Shown: piece by piece, positions 24,293 through 35,800 of the stretch | Layout of the letters: each line of letters opens with the position of its first letter | Position numbering within the stretch: the first letter of the stretch is position 1 | Source: Colius striatus | Lineage: Eukaryota; Chordata; Aves; Coliiformes; Coliidae | Assembly (NCBI RefSeq): GCF_028858725.1 | Contig: NC_084763.1 | Coordinates: 56,133,152-56,197,151, forward strand | Direction: 5' to 3' | DNA length: 64,000 bases | Made by a program: the position numbers and the translations under genes | The notes under the pieces: generated by a model | Databases searched by the model: none | The model's input: the letters and a program-made list of their open reading frames with translations, nothing else | What the model was told of the DNA's origin: nothing

Positions 24293-24388
24293 GTCAAGAA
24301 GCTACACAAGAAGCCGAAGCAGAGGATGGTACAGCAGAGATCGCTCCAGAAGTCGAAGTAGTTCTTACCACAGTTACAAGAGTCGTAG
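24293..24388 (+). CDS. NKTR: NKTR RS-tail exon, 96 nt
   Basis: This exon between ...gttggttgtag and gtaagt encodes (R)SRSYTRSRSRGWYSRDR and SRSRSSSYHSYKSR(R). The RGWYSR motif matches the NKTR C-terminal region. It is symmetric (phase 2 to 2, a multiple of three), so it can be included or skipped without a frameshift. Confidence 0.93.
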
Positions 24389-25386
24389 GTAAGTGTCTGT
24401 AGTTCTTGCACCTGGGAAAGGATAACCCCAGGTACCAGGACAGGCTGGGGAATGAACTCTTAGAGAGTAGTGTAGGAGAAAGGGACCTGGGGATGAGCAC
24501 AAGCCAGTGATGTGCCCTCGTGGCCAAGAAGGCCGATGACATCCTGGGATGGGTTAGAAGGGCTGTGGGCAGAAGGTGGAGAGAGTTCTGCCATCTGGAA
24601 TATTGTGGTCAGTTCTGGACCCCTCCGTTCCAGAAGGACAGGGAGCAACTGGAGAGAGTTCAGCACAGGGCCACTGAGGTGATAAAGAGAGTGGAGCATC
24701 TCCCTTGTGATGAAAGCTGAGGGAGCTGGGGCTCTGGAGCTTGGAGGAGCCTGAGGGGTGAGCTCATTCATGTGCACAAATCCATCAAGGGTGGGTGTGA
24801 GGAGGCTGGAGCCAGGCTGTGCTCAGTGATGGCCAATGACAGGACAAGGGGCAACAGGGACAAGCTGGAACAGAAGAGTTTCCAAAGAAACATGAGGACA
24901 AACTTGTCCCCTGTTGAGGTGAGGGAGCCCTGGCAGGGGCTGCCCAGATGGACTGTGGAGGCTTCTTCTCTGGAGACATCCCAACCCCAGCTGGACGAGT
25001 TCCTGTGTGCCCTGCTCTAGGTGCTCCTGCTCTGGCAGGGGGGTTGCACTGGATGAGCTTTCAAGGTCCCTTCCAACCTTTAAGATAGTGTGAATTGCAA
25101 TTTGGAGGCAGTGTTGGGGTGTGTCACAAAGCCAGAGATCCTTCAGTCTCTGAGGGAGCCGGGAAGGGGCTTAAGGATGGGCGCTGCAGTTGGAACCGTG
25201 CGAGTTGGAACAGTCAGAGTTCAACATTTCCTACCACTGGAAAACGATTTCATTGAATGATTTGTAGTGGGGATAAGAAATTCTGAGCAAAACTGGTTCT
25301 TCTCTTGCTGCCCCTCTTCCCCTGCTCTCTTCAGCTCTGCTTTCTGATTTAACTTAAAACACCTTTTGTGGTTTTATTTTTGTCAG
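24389..25386. other. NKTR intron mostly filled by CR1
   Basis: About 680 of 998 bp are CR1 (24412-25095), beginning only some 25 bp after the upstream donor. The remaining 290 bp lead to the acceptor ttttgtcag. Confidence 0.8.
24412..25095 (+). mobile_element. CR1 LINE, 5'-truncated, sense
   Basis: It runs from CTGGGAAAGGATAACCCCAG through ORF2 C-terminal codons (CAGTTCTGGACCCCTCCGTT) to the 3' end GGATGAGCTTTCAAGGTCCC. It is moderately diverged. A nearly identical subfamily member lies at 40665-40922. Confidence 0.88.
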
Positions 25387-25446
25387 TCGATCCTACAGTA
25401 GAAGTAGATCCAGAAGCAGCTCTTATGGTCATCACAGTCGATCCAG
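25387..25446 (+). CDS. NKTR: NKTR RS-tail exon, 60 nt
   Basis: This exon between ...tttttgtcag and gtatgg encodes (S)RSYSRSRSRSSSYGHHSRS(R). It is short, symmetric (phase 2 to 2) and could be skipped in frame. The donor gtatgg is weaker than the usual gtaagt form, which fits an exon that may be variably included. Confidence 0.9.
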
Positions 25447-25905
25447 GTATGGATTAAGTCCTTCCACCAACTCTGCAATAAATGCACTTCCTATAATAAT
25501 CTCCTAGTTTGTGATCTGTGGCACCTAATAATACAATACCATGGTGGCAACCCAAAGCAAAATGAGTAAGATGCTTCTTTTAACCACTTTGTTTCTTGTT
25601 CACTGAGGTGTCAGCAAACAGCTTTTTTACTGCATTTACTCTTTATAGAGAGAACACAAAGCTTTTTAAATGCCTACCAAGGCTTTTCTAGACTTAAGAA
25701 ATGGAGATTTTGACTGTTGCATTTGGCTTTGTATGTAAAGCTTTGATAAAATGCAGAATTAACTCAGCTTGCCACGTCCTTCTAAAGCCATTTCTGTGTA
25801 GCCACTCAGCTCTGTGTATAAATGTCTCTAATACATACATTTTCATGTCTAAAAACACTGTTTTGTTTTAAATGTAAGTGTATGTTTCTTTTCCCTTCAA
25901 AGCAG
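25447..25905. other. NKTR intron
   Basis: A unique 459-bp AT-rich intron. No repeat or RNA gene was recognised. Confidence 0.8.
25900..25905 (+). promoter_or_regulatory. possible NAGNAG tandem acceptor
   Basis: AAGCAG offers AGs ending at 25902 and 25905. Use of the first would insert a Ser codon in the RS tail. AAG is a poorer acceptor than CAG, so the second is expected to dominate. Confidence 0.5.
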
Positions 25906-26001
25906 GTCATACACATATGACAGTTACTACAGCAGGAGCCGGAGCAGGAGCAAAAGGAGCGACAGCTACCGAAGGTCGAGGAGCTATGACAGGAGATCCA
26001 G
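25906..26001 (+). CDS. NKTR: NKTR RS-tail exon, 96 nt, SYTYDSYYSRSRSRS
   Basis: The exon encodes (R)SYTYDSYYSRSRSRSKRS and DSYRRSRSYDRRS(R), matching the NKTR C-terminus. The start is chosen after ...caaagcag (25905). An AAG three bases upstream offers a second acceptor (start 25903) that would add one Ser. The donor gtgtgg is weak. It is symmetric, phase 2 to 2. Confidence 0.92.
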
Positions 26002-26073
26002 GTGTGGCTTTTCTGGCATGATTTTGGCACTGTATTTATGCAAAAGAATGTGCTACATACCTACTTCTGATCA

Positions 26074-26865
26074 CAGAATCACAGAATGCTAGGGATTGGA
26101 AGAGGCTTTTAGAGATCATCTAGTCCAGCCCCCTGCTAAAGCAGGTTTCCCTTGATCGGGGGCACAGGAATGTGTCCAGGTGGGTTTGGAAACCTCCAAG
26201 GAAGGAGCCTCCACACCCTCCCTGGGCAGCCTGGGCCAGGGCTCTCTCACTTCAACAATGAAATAGCTTTTCCTCATGTTTAAGTGGAACTTTTTGTGTT
26301 CCAGCTTCATCCCATCACCACTTGTCCTGTTGCTAGCTACTATAGAAAAAAGGGATGTCCCAACCTCCTGACACCCCTCATTTAGGTATTTGTAGATGTT
26401 GATGAGATCCCCCCTCAGCCTCCTTTTCTACTGACTAAACAGCCCCAATTCCTGCAGCCTTTCCTCATAAGGAAGATGCTTCAGTCCCCTGATCATCTCA
26501 GTAGCCCTGTGCTGCACTGTCTCCAGCAGATCCCTGTCCCTCTGGAGCTGAGGAGCCCAGAATTGGACACAGGACTCCAGATGAGGCCTCACCAGGGCAG
26601 AAACAGAACCTCCCTTACCCTGCTGGCCACACTCTTCTTGATGCATCCCAGGATGCCATTGGCTTCGTGCCCATGAGGGCACGTTGTTGCTGATGGTTAG
26701 TTTCTAATCAATCAACCAGCACTCCCAGGTCCCTCTCCTGGAGCTGCTCTCCAGCAGGTCACCCTCAACCTGTGCTGGTGCATGGGATTGTTCCTCCCCA
26801 GCTGCAGGACTCTGCCCTTGTCCCTGTTGAAACTCATGAGGTTCCTTTCTGCCCAAAGTTCAGTC
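26074..26865 (-). mobile_element. CR1 LINE, 5'-truncated, antisense
   Basis: It opens with ATCACAGAATCACAGAATGC and the complement of the CR1 3' region, then continues into ORF2. The complement of 26428-26682 shows a run with [20 protein letters not shown]. It ends at about GAGGTTCCTTTCTGCCCAAA. Confidence 0.92.
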
Positions 26866-27819
26866 TGTTCATGAAGGCCTGATGGGCATTCCCCACCTCC
26901 CCAAACATAAAAAATACATTGTTAGCAAAAGTAATAACTAAAAAGAGCAAGTGTGGGAGTGAGGAAGTTGGTATTGCTGACAGAGTTTGAGGATGGGGAA
27001 GAAACCAGGATAAGAAATATTTGAGAAGGCTCCAGTTGGTTGTGTAAGCATTCAAAATAAGCACATTTGGGCTTCTGAAGGAACTGTAAATGCTTCTCTA
27101 AGAACAAATTAGCTCTCAAGATTTAATCCAAGTGCCCTGTTATCAGTTAAAATCTACCTGATCTGCAAAGAGCTCCACTGGATGGTGAATTCTTTTTGGT
27201 TAGACTGCAAAAGTGGGGGGGGCGGGTTTTAAAGTGTGTAAGAGAGATTAAAAATTGCTGTGCTCTCCAGAGTTAATTTGTGACTTCCTAGAACAGCTGT
27301 TGAAAGAACATTTTACTTGCAAGTCCAGTGCACTCTCAACATGAGTCAGTGGTAAATCAGGTGGATCTCTGAATAGTGTGAATTTTCAGCCTCTGCTGTC
27401 TTCACACTCATTTTCCCACAACTTTGTACCAACTCTGAATGGATTTTGCTGTCACCCACTTCCTCACCTAGTTCTGACAGTAAGGCAACTTTCCTGGTGG
27501 GTTGGAGGGGAAGTTAAAGAGGTTGAAGGACGAGTGTGGGAACAGACTTACAAAATGATTGGTTTAGGGTGTTGGGAAGCTTCAGACAGACAATGTTGGA
27601 TTAGGATATGCTCATCTTTCATTTAGAAAGCTTTCCTTCTGGGCATGAGGCTAGAAAATCTCTAGTGGAAGTTTATTCTGTGTCATTTGAGTGTGTCCTG
27701 TAGCTTGTCAGAAACCATCTGGACTCTCATCTTGACGTTTGGCCAGGTGCTGAGCCAGAACGTTTTAATCTGCCACTTCCACTCTCCAGACACTCTCTCT
27801 CCTGCTGTTATGGGGCCTA

Positions 27820-27937
27820 ATTCTGAAGACCCATCTTCACTGCCCCTGGAGGTGGTTTAGTGGTTGATAGGGCTGGGACAAAGGCTGGACTCAGTGATCT
27901 TCAAGGTCTCTCTCTTCCAGCTGATTCTATGATTCCA
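27820..27937 (+). mobile_element. CR1 LINE 3' tip, sense, diverged
   Basis: GGACTCAGTGATCTTCAAGG followed by CTTCCAGCTGATTCTATGAT is a CR1-type 3' end, and the preceding 70 bp resemble CR1 weakly. It is probably an older copy. Confidence 0.65.
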
Positions 27938-28302
27938 AACAAAAGGCTGCGAGATGCAAAGCAAAGATTTATGAACTGACCTTGGCTGAGTAACTCTTGC
28001 AATGTGGAATGAGTTATAAAAACAGTTGGCTGGGGTGATTTCCTATCTGTGTCAGACCAAGTGAGAAATCCTGTAGTTGCAACCACAGCTTGACTGGAGT
28101 TATCAGGGTGGAGTGAACCACGGAGTGTCCTTTAAAGAACACCTCAGTCCTGTGAAGTGTCATCCTGTAGAAGACTTCTTCAGTGTTTCCTTCTTGTCTT
28201 GTGTGTGTCTCCCTTGACATTTTTTTTTTCCTTACATGATGCAATTTTTGACTTGGAAGCTCCAAATAGAGTCTTTGAGACCTTTTGTTCTTTGCTTTGT
28301 AG

Positions 28303-28381
28303 ATCTTACGGCTCGGACAGCGAAAGCGATCGCAGCTACTCCAACAACCGCAGCCCCAGCGAAAGCAGCAGATACAGCTGA
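28303..28381 (+). CDS. NKTR: NKTR last coding exon and stop
   Basis: After ...ctttgtag the exon encodes SYGSDSESDRSYSNNRSPSE and SSRYS, then TGA at 28379-28381. This C-terminus is almost identical to NKTR as remembered. The incoming phase matches the previous exon (AG|A). Confidence 0.96.
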
Positions 28382-29971
28382 AAACGTTGCTCTGGGGATG
28401 GAAACTCTATCTAATCATCTCTTTTTTTTTTTCCCAGTATTATGTTTAAAGAAAAAAAAGAAACCAAACCTGTTTTGACAGTATCACTGGGGAGGCTGGA
28501 GGGTGTTTACTGAGTTAGCTGAAACCTCACCAACGAACTCAGCCGACCGTGCGCTTCCCGAGTACTGAGCTCAGCGACTCACTTGGGGGGGTTTTCAAGT
28601 TTTATGTCAAATGCTGCTTTTACAGAACAAGAAGAGTCAAAAAGGAAACCAAAACCAACCAAATCTAAACCCAAAGCAGTTTGATTTCCTTCAGTTGGGT
28701 TTCCCAAAGCCATGACGCGCTGCCACCGCTTTTCTGGGTGCGGCAATGAGTGCAACCAGAAACACCTTGGGGCTTTCTGCCTGTTGCTATTAAATAACAT
28801 GCTAGAAACTCTGAAACTGTGAAGAAATCTTCTTATGAAGGCTGCCATTTCTAGTTTATTGAAGTGCTGCTCTTTCTCTTTACTGCTGGGAGATGGGTTC
28901 CGTGCTGTCTTGTCGATTGCATTGGGTGTGGTCTATCCTCAACAGCTAGGCAGTGAAAACAAAAGTCTTGCCACTCTGTCTTAATCCTCACAGATTCTGC
29001 TACTGAATCCTGCTGGAGGAGGTGGTGGTACACGAGGGGAATTGTCAAACTGACAAGCAGCAAGGGAAAAGTGTGGTGAATGAGGTTTGAGCTCAATATC
29101 CAACTTGTGTAAACTTCGATGTTTCACGGTGATAAACAGCAACGTTCCTAAAAGAGCCTGAGAAGCAAAGGAAGTGTTTCCAAACACTGTGTGGGTTTTG
29201 TTTGAGTTTGTGTTACAGAGCTTGGCATCCTTCAACACATTTTGAAGCTGAATGCTGTAAACTGTTGGGTGTAATCATGAGTTTGTCCCAAACACTTCTT
29301 TAAAAGCGCAGGTGACGGTGATTATTTGGTTGGTTTGAGAAAACAAACCATAATGGTTGCTTTGCAAACCCTCTGGAGGTGTGTATCCCACTCTAGGGAC
29401 TATCTTGACACTGCAGGTAGTGAGCTGGATGTTGTTGAAGTGCTGTTGGCTAGAAGAGCACTGGTATGCGTGGACAATGCTTTCAAAGTGAGGTCTAATA
29501 CCAGAAGTGACTCCTTGTTACAGGTACCTGCTTTGCAGAAACCACAGGCTTAAGCTGAAGAGCATCTGAGGAATTTTTGCAGTATTCTGGTGAAGCCCAA
29601 GGAATTTGCCAAGTTTTTCAGTGAGAAAGTTGTCTCCTAAGAGACAAGAGTTTTCAATGGCATAATGTAACCTGAATGATGGGGTCTGTAGTGGATAAAC
29701 CAGAGCAACCCAGCTTTGTTGGAGCTGCTGAGTACTGTTGTGTGATCAGAGTTTGCATGACTGGCTGGCTGTAATAGCTGGAGATGCTTTTGTTTTTCCC
29801 AAGTGTTTTAAAACATTGAGGAAGATCTCATCAGGACCCAGCAGCTTTGAAAATGAGAAGCTGTCACATCTTCCAGGGTAGAGCTCCGTTCATACTCTCT
29901 CTGATTGAATTAAGCTGTTGGTTCACCTCTGAAACACAAAGAGGCAGCTCCAGGTGAAGCTTAAAGACTGT

Positions 29972-30033
29972 AATCATAGAATGGTAGGGGTGGGAAGGGA
30001 CCTTCAGAGATCATCTAGTCCAGCCCCCCTGTA
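29972..30033 (-). mobile_element. CR1 LINE 3' tip, antisense
   Basis: ATCATAGAATGGTAGGGGTG with GAGATCATCTAGTCCAGCCC is the first 60 bp of a CR1 3' end, truncated immediately after. Confidence 0.85.
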
Positions 30034-30793
30034 ATGATGCCTTCCATGTCTGTCCATGGACAGCCAAGACAGGTTCCTAAACCTGGATTTGTCACACAAC
30101 ACTTTCCAGAAGAAGCCAAGGATCTGGATTCACACTCTTCCTCCTCTTGTAGTAAAATGAACAAGTGTGTGCACGAAATCCTTTTCCAATCAGTGTTCTG
30201 TAAGCTGCTGCTTTTAAACATGAAGTACCTTTGTTACTCCCCTCATACATTTACAGACCCATTTCTAACAGGAGCAGCCCTTTCAGGGTACCTGATCAAA
30301 GATTTCATCCCTAACTCAAGGTAACGTTTGTTGCAGTTTAAATGTAACTTGGTTTGGGTTTTTTTTCTCCTCCTCCTGACAACACAGAACTAGTGGGCTA
30401 GTGCTGTAACAACATACAAACACAACCCTCACCATTCAGCACCTTGGGGAGGAAATACTGTCCCAGGTTCAGACTTTGTCATATTTCAGACCCAAATTGG
30501 CTCTCTAAAGCCAGGAAAAAGACCACACAAATAGTCAGACAATTCATTGCAGTTGCCCAGAATTACTGCACTGCCACATATCTATTTCATATCTTGAGTT
30601 CAAGCTTTACAAACAATTCCATCTGGTAGGTGACTGGGGAGGGATGTGAGGGAAGGTTGGGGGGGGGTAATTTTTATTTAGTGGATTCTGTTCAGCTGTG
30701 CTTCAGATAGAAAACATCCCCCTGAGCTGGTTTTCTAATGGCACTCTATGGTTTTTTGCAGTTTTGTTATTCAAAAGTAGTTGCTGTTTGTAA

Positions 30794-30799
30794 AATAAA
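30794..30799 (+). terminator. candidate NKTR poly(A) signal AATAAA
   Basis: A canonical hexamer about 2.4 kb after the NKTR stop, followed within 15 bases by a T-rich stretch. Position and context are suggestive only. Confidence 0.35.
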
Positions 30800-30820
30800 C
30801 TCCTCTTTTTTTGTACAGCT

Positions 30821-31393
30821 CTGCACAAATGCTCTTTTCTCTGCATCTGCCAAAATCTTGTCGCTGCTTGAGGGGACACGGGCAGCAAAACGAGAAATAC
30901 ACTGCAGTCTCTGCTTCGGTCCCTTGCAAGACTCAACACACAAGTGGCCTTTCCTTCTCCTGACCTACATAGGGAGTGATTCCTCAGCAAGGCTCTGGGG
31001 TGGGTTTATATAATAAGTCCTTGGAGGAACAAATATTTTGATCTTTCCCAGTGCTTTGAGGTCTCGCCGTTTCCTCAAGACCCACAGAAGGTTCCTCTCC
31101 TGGCTGGGGGAAGATGCTCCCCAGCAAGCTCTGCCTGCTGAGCTGAGCTGCTTTGCTAAATACTGTCTCCAATACACATTCCCACATCCTTTGTAGCCTA
31201 TTGGAGACGTGGTACTGGTTCAAGTCAGCAGCTGCAAAGGCTGAGCAGACTGATCTGTTAGTCTTTCAGACCTTCTGTTGCATGAGGACTGGGTTTGATT
31301 GAGAACACCAGCTTTGTTCTGATGGGAAGGCTGATTGCCTTGGTCTGGGGAGGGGGAAAGGCCCACTGGAAGTGTTTCCCTGTTGTTTGATTT
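30821..31393. other. intergenic, unique
   Basis: No gene or repeat was recognised. The short open frames on both strands have no family features. Confidence 0.6.
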
Positions 31394-32635
31394 CATAGAA
31401 TCACAGAATGGTAGGGGTTGGAAGGGACCTTTAGAGATCATCCAGTCCAACCCCCCTGCAGAAGCAGAGTCACCTAGATCAGGTCACATAGGAACATGTC
31501 CAGCTGGGTTTTGAAGCCCTCCAAGGAAGGAGCCTCCACACCCCCTCTGGGCAGCCTGTGCCAGGGCTCCCTCACTGAAACACTGAAAGAGTTGTTTCCT
31601 ATGTTTAAGTGGAACTGTTTGTGTTCCAGCTTCATCCCATCCCCCCTTGTCCTGTTGCTGGCTACTATAGAAAAGAGGGATGTCCCAACCTCCTGACACC
31701 CACCATTCACGTATTCGTAGATGTTAATAAGATCCCCCCTCAGTCTTCTCTTCTCCAGACTAAACAGCCCCAGGTCCCGCAGCCTTTCCTCATATGAAAG
31801 ATGCTCCAGTCCCCTGATCATCTTGGTGTCCCTGCACTGGCCTCTCTCCAGCAGTTCCCTGTCCCTCTTGAGCTGAGGAGCCCAGAACTGGACACAGGAC
31901 TCCAAATAAGGCCTCACCAGGGCAGAGGAGAGAGGGAGCAGAACCTCCCTCAACCTGCTGCCCACACTCTTCTTGATGCATCCCAGGCTGCCATTGGCTT
32001 CTTGACCACGAGGGCACGTTGCTGGCTCATATTTAGCTTATTATCAACCAGCACTCCCAGGTGTGTCTCTGCAGAGCTGCTCTCCAGCAGGTCTCCCCCA
32101 GCCTGTGCTGGTGCAGGGGGTTGTTCCTTCCCAGATGCAGGACTCTGCACTTGTCCTTGTTGAACCTCAGGAGGTTCCTCTCTACCCAACATTCAAGCTG
32201 GTTGAAATCTCACTGAATGGCAGCACAGCCCCTGGGGAATCAGCCAGTGCTCCCAGTTTGGTGTCATCAGGGAACTTGCTGAGGGTCACTCCGTCCCCTC
32301 ATCCAGGTTGTTGATGAAGATGTTGACCAAGACTGGCCCCAGAACCCATCCCTGTGGAACTCCACTGGCCACAGGCCTCCAACTCCACTCTGTGCCATTG
32401 ATCAGCCCCCTCTGGGCTCTGTCATTCAGCCAGCTCTCCATCCACCTCACCCTCCACTCATCCAACTCACACTGCCTGGGCTTTCTGATGAGGATGCTGT
32501 GGGAGACAGTGTCAAAAGCCTTGCTGAGGTCAAGGTAGATGACATCCACTGCTCTCCCCTCATCTTCCCAGCTGGTTTTGCCCTCATAGAAGGATATCAG
32601 GTTAGTCAAACTGGATTTCCCTAAGGATTTCATCC
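31394..32635 (-). mobile_element. CR1 LINE, longest copy, antisense, with RT domain remnant
   Basis: This is the longest well-preserved CR1 here, about 1.24 kb. On the minus strand, 32633-32286 encodes the late reverse transcriptase part with [18 protein letters not shown] and [20 protein letters not shown], which match CR1 RT motifs. Further downstream are the C-terminal ORF2 codons (31965-31474) and the 3' end near 31394. The 5' part of ORF2 including the FADD-type catalytic box is absent or interrupted, so it is a dead, 5'-truncated copy. Confidence 0.95.
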
Positions 32636-35007
32636 TTAGTGTGCTTTCCCCTTAACCTGGTGTCTCCCAAGCTTCAGAGCAGTGCCTTGGGGGAAGAGGC
32701 ATGAGAAATCCGAGCCTAGAAGTGACAAAAGGTGATTGAAGGCAGGGGAGGGGTGAATGGCTACATGCAGTGGGAGGGAAGACAGCAGACCAAAGAGGAG
32801 GCTCAGAGATGTTTGACAGCCACTGTAAAACAGCCCCCATCAGCCTTCTGAGTCAACAGCCTTTCTTTCAAATGCATGATGATGCTGTTTGGGCTTAAAA
32901 GGCCAGATCTTGTGCAGAAGTGAAACATCTCCTGATGCCAGTGAAGGCTCCAGAGGCTGCTGCTGTAGAGCTTGAGCAGCGTGCAGGGGGCTGGGCTGGC
33001 TGCAGGGGCTTGTGCCTGCCTGATGCCTCAGGAGGTATTGCTCATTAGAGACTTTTTTATCTGTTAAAATAAGTCTTTAATCCTGCAGTACAGTGCAATT
33101 ACTACTCTGCTAGCAGTGCCTTCACAAAAAAGACAAGGAAGGGGGGTTTCTAACCATGGTCAGCTCTGTGTGTCTTGGGCTGTTTTGGCAGTAGGCACAC
33201 AGAGTGTCACAGTGAAGCTCTGTAGGAGCCAACATCCCCTCTCCAGGTGCTGTATTTGCCTGGAACAAGACAATATTAAATGAACAGTCTGGCTCTCAAC
33301 CAGCTCTCTCTCCTGAGGCAGGGTGTTAGTGAGCTGCAGCAGCAATGCCCTTTCCCTACGCCAGCGGAGATTTCCCTCCCTCCCTGTCCCTCTTAAACAA
33401 GGGCTGTCTGTTGTCCTTGCACTCCAGGGTGAGGAGCATTTTTAAAGTGCTCTTCCAGGAGCTCCCAGAGTGCTGTGTCAGTGTATTATCTCCCCTCCAT
33501 GGCCTGGTGTGCTCCGTGCTGCTCACGCGGATGGTTGGGAGCAGAACGCAGCACCGAGCTGACCTTGAGCTGCACCCCAGCATCTGCCTGCTGCCATTTC
33601 CAAACTGAAGGCTCCCTGGGATCTCAAGCAGTGAGGAGATCAAGCTCTGCATGCTCCACCCCTCCTTCACAGCCACAGAGATCATTTCTCTTTATATGGT
33701 GGTGGAACAGTAGTGATTTTGCACCCGGTTTGAAAATGCTTTAATTGCTTAACCAGGGGTAAGTTGAAAGTCTCAGAGAAACAATGAGAGAGGCCCCTTG
33801 ATTGGACTTAATGATGTCTGTTTGAATCCCTCTGAAGCAGATAAGGTTGCATGCATGAAATCAGACAAGCCTGGGGGTTGGTTTGAACAAAGGTGATGCT
33901 GCAGAGTCCCAGAGAAGGGGGGTGGGCGTTAATGTGGCTTTAAGTGATGTTTCTGCTGTGGTGTCTGTCCTTGCAAGAGCCTGGTGTGGCTCAGGAAAGC
34001 TGATGTCCTTACCCAAAGGATGGTGGGACATGGAGAGTGCTAACACTTGCAGCTCCCACCCTGGCACTGTGTCCAAGTCCTGGCCTTGTTCCTTCCTTAA
34101 ATCCTTCATTCAGCCAGGAAGGGGCTGCCCTTCCTCTTGGGCTTTCTTCTTCCAGCTCATCATGCACCCTGGCAGAGAGGAGGAGGAGGAGTATTCCTTT
34201 CCTAGTGCCTGTCCCATCACTCAGACAGTGTCTGTGTAACCTCTCTCCTGTGCATTTTGGTAAATGAGCCACGAAAAGCAGGAGGAGGATTGGGAATGTC
34301 CCCAGGAATGGGAATGGGAGAGGGTAAGAGGGCAATTGATGTGTTTCCCTGACAAGCATTGACTCTTTCAGGAATGTACCAGTGAGATGAACCCCCCAAC
34401 AGAGGCTCATGGGCCTGGCTGAGGAAAGACTGCTTAAGGAAAGAAATCTACAAGCAAACCCCTTGTACTGAGAGGGCAAGATCTTGAGCATAAAGAAAGA
34501 GGTTAAATCAGTGCAGAGTTGGCAACGTTACATGTTTATTCTCACTGCCACAGAACTTCAAGGGAAAGGTGAGTGCTTCCTTGCTAATCCCTCAGCCTGT
34601 GTCCCCTGGATGTGGCCAAACCCAATGGCACTCAGTTCAGCTTCAAGCAGTTGTCAGCCTGTCTTGCCCTGTCCTGCCCTGCTGGCAGAAAGCACATTCA
34701 AGTGGAGGAGCAGCTCGTCAGGTGCCCCCTGGACTCTGGCAGAGAGAGCTGCAGAGCTTTCCTGGAACCAAAGCAGTGAGGGCTCTGAATAAAAGCAGTG
34801 TAGTGGTGCTTCTAACTTAAACTGCAAGTGCACAGAGGAAAGAAAAGGACAAATAGATGCTCCTTCCTGGCTGAGCCCAGCAGGCTTTGTGCCAGGGCTG
34901 TGTTTGCAAAGGCCTGGAGAAAGCAGGTGGGGATTCTGCTTTTAATAATCCTTCTGTGCTGGTGAGGTCTGCAGCATCCTCTAGTGATGACTTGCACCTT
35001 CTAAAGA
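32636..35007. other. intergenic, mostly unique
   Basis: No exon, RNA gene or transposon was recognised. Several open frames of 80-160 codons on both strands show neither coding composition nor motifs. Confidence 0.6.
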
Positions 35008-35180
35008 AATAGAATCACAGAGTCACTGAGGCTGGAAAAGACCTTTAAGATCATGGAGTTAAGCTGTTAACCCACAGCCACCACTAACCCACATCCCTCA
35101 GCCCCACAGCTCCATGGCTTTGGAATCCCTCCAGGCACGGGGATCCCACCACTGCCCTGGGCAGCCTGGGGTGGGGAATT
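35008..35180 (-). mobile_element. CR1 LINE 3' fragment, antisense, second subfamily
   Basis: ATAGAATCACAGAGTCACTG then GGCTGGAAAAGACCTTTAAG and CCCTCAGCCCCACAGCTCCA are the complement of the second CR1 3' type. It is cut off before the next, distinct CR1. Confidence 0.85.
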
Positions 35181-35199
35181 CACTTTTCTTTCTGCTGTA

Positions 35200-35800
35200 A
35201 TCCTAGAATCATACAATGGGGGGGTTGGAAGGGACCTTTAGAGCTCATCCAGTCCAACCCATGTGCCAAAGCAGGTCCCACCTAGATCAGGTCACACAGG
35301 AACGTTTCCAGGTGGGTTTGGAAGACCTCTAGAGAAGGAGCCTCCACACCCTCCCTGGGCAGCCTGGGCCAGGGCTCCCTCACCTCAGCATTAAAGTTTT
35401 TCCTTAAGTAGAACTTCTTGTGTTCCAGCTTTTGTCCATTACTCCTGGTTCAGTCACTGGGCACTGCAGAAAAAAGACTGACCCCATCCTCTTGACAAAC
35501 ACATTGCAAATACTTGTGTTACTGAGCTCCCCCCTTCAGTCTCCTCCAGGCTGAACAGCCCCAGATCCTGCAGCCTGTCCTCAAAAGGAAGATGCTCCAG
35601 TCCCCTCAAGCATCTTGGTGGCCCTGCACTGGCCTCTCTCCAGCACTTCCCTGTCTCTCAGAACTGGACACAGGGCTCCAGCTGAGGCCTCAGCAGGGCA
35701 GAGCAGAGGGGCAGCACAACCTCCCTGTCCCTGCTGCCCACACTCTGCTGATGCATCCCAGGATGCCACTGGCTTCTTGCCCACGAGGGCATGTTGCCAC
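35200..35800 (-). mobile_element. CR1 LINE, 5'-truncated, antisense
   Basis: It starts at AATCCTAGAATCATACAATG and continues through CR1 3' sequence to CCCACGAGGGCATGTTGCCA. It carries the usual GCCTCCACACCCTCCCTGGG block. It is slightly more diverged, with an internal deletion near 35660. Confidence 0.9.

Larger units (their letters stand above)
26002..28302. other. NKTR last intron
   Basis: This intron contains an antisense CR1 (26074-26865) starting about 70 bp after the donor, and a short CR1 3' end at about 27820-27937. The rest is unique. The acceptor is ...ttgctttgtag. Confidence 0.8.
1..28381 (+). other. NKTR: NKTR gene, 3' part (12 coding exons, 5' end outside window)
   Basis: Twelve exons at 2056-2143, 11171-11200, 12126-12271, 14341-14563, 15136-15291, 16818-16905, 19827-19972, 21198-24113, 24293-24388, 25387-25446, 25906-26001 and 28303-28381 splice into one open frame of 4,124 nt ending in TGA. 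The product is the C-terminal half of a cyclophilin domain followed by a very long Lys/Arg/Ser-rich tail, the architecture of NKTR (natural killer tumour recognition protein, about 1,460 residues in human from memory). The family combines a peptidyl-prolyl isomerase domain with SR-protein-like tails and is linked to nuclear speckles and pre-mRNA processing. All introns have GT and AG ends. Exons for roughly the first 100 residues lie upstream. ZBTB47 follows downstream on the same strand, as I recall in human, which supports orthology. Confidence 0.95.
28382..30820 (+). other. probable NKTR 3' UTR
   Basis: Sequence after the stop is unique apart from a CR1 tip at 29972-30033. ATTAAA at 28789-28794 and AATAAA at 30794-30799 are the candidate poly(A) signals. 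The latter is followed by T-rich sequence and fits the long 3' UTR expected for NKTR. The true end cannot be set without transcripts. Confidence 0.45.

Noticed and set aside
31474..32633. Reverse-transcriptase-like ORFs as a possible active gene
   Set aside because: They are parts of a 5'-truncated CR1 lacking most of ORF2, so it is neither functional nor a host gene.
33345..34491. Clustered 80-160-codon frames in the NKTR-ZBTB47 spacer as a missing gene
   Set aside because: Frames overlap on both strands, no splice-compatible conserved motif was found, and I recall no gene between these two in human.
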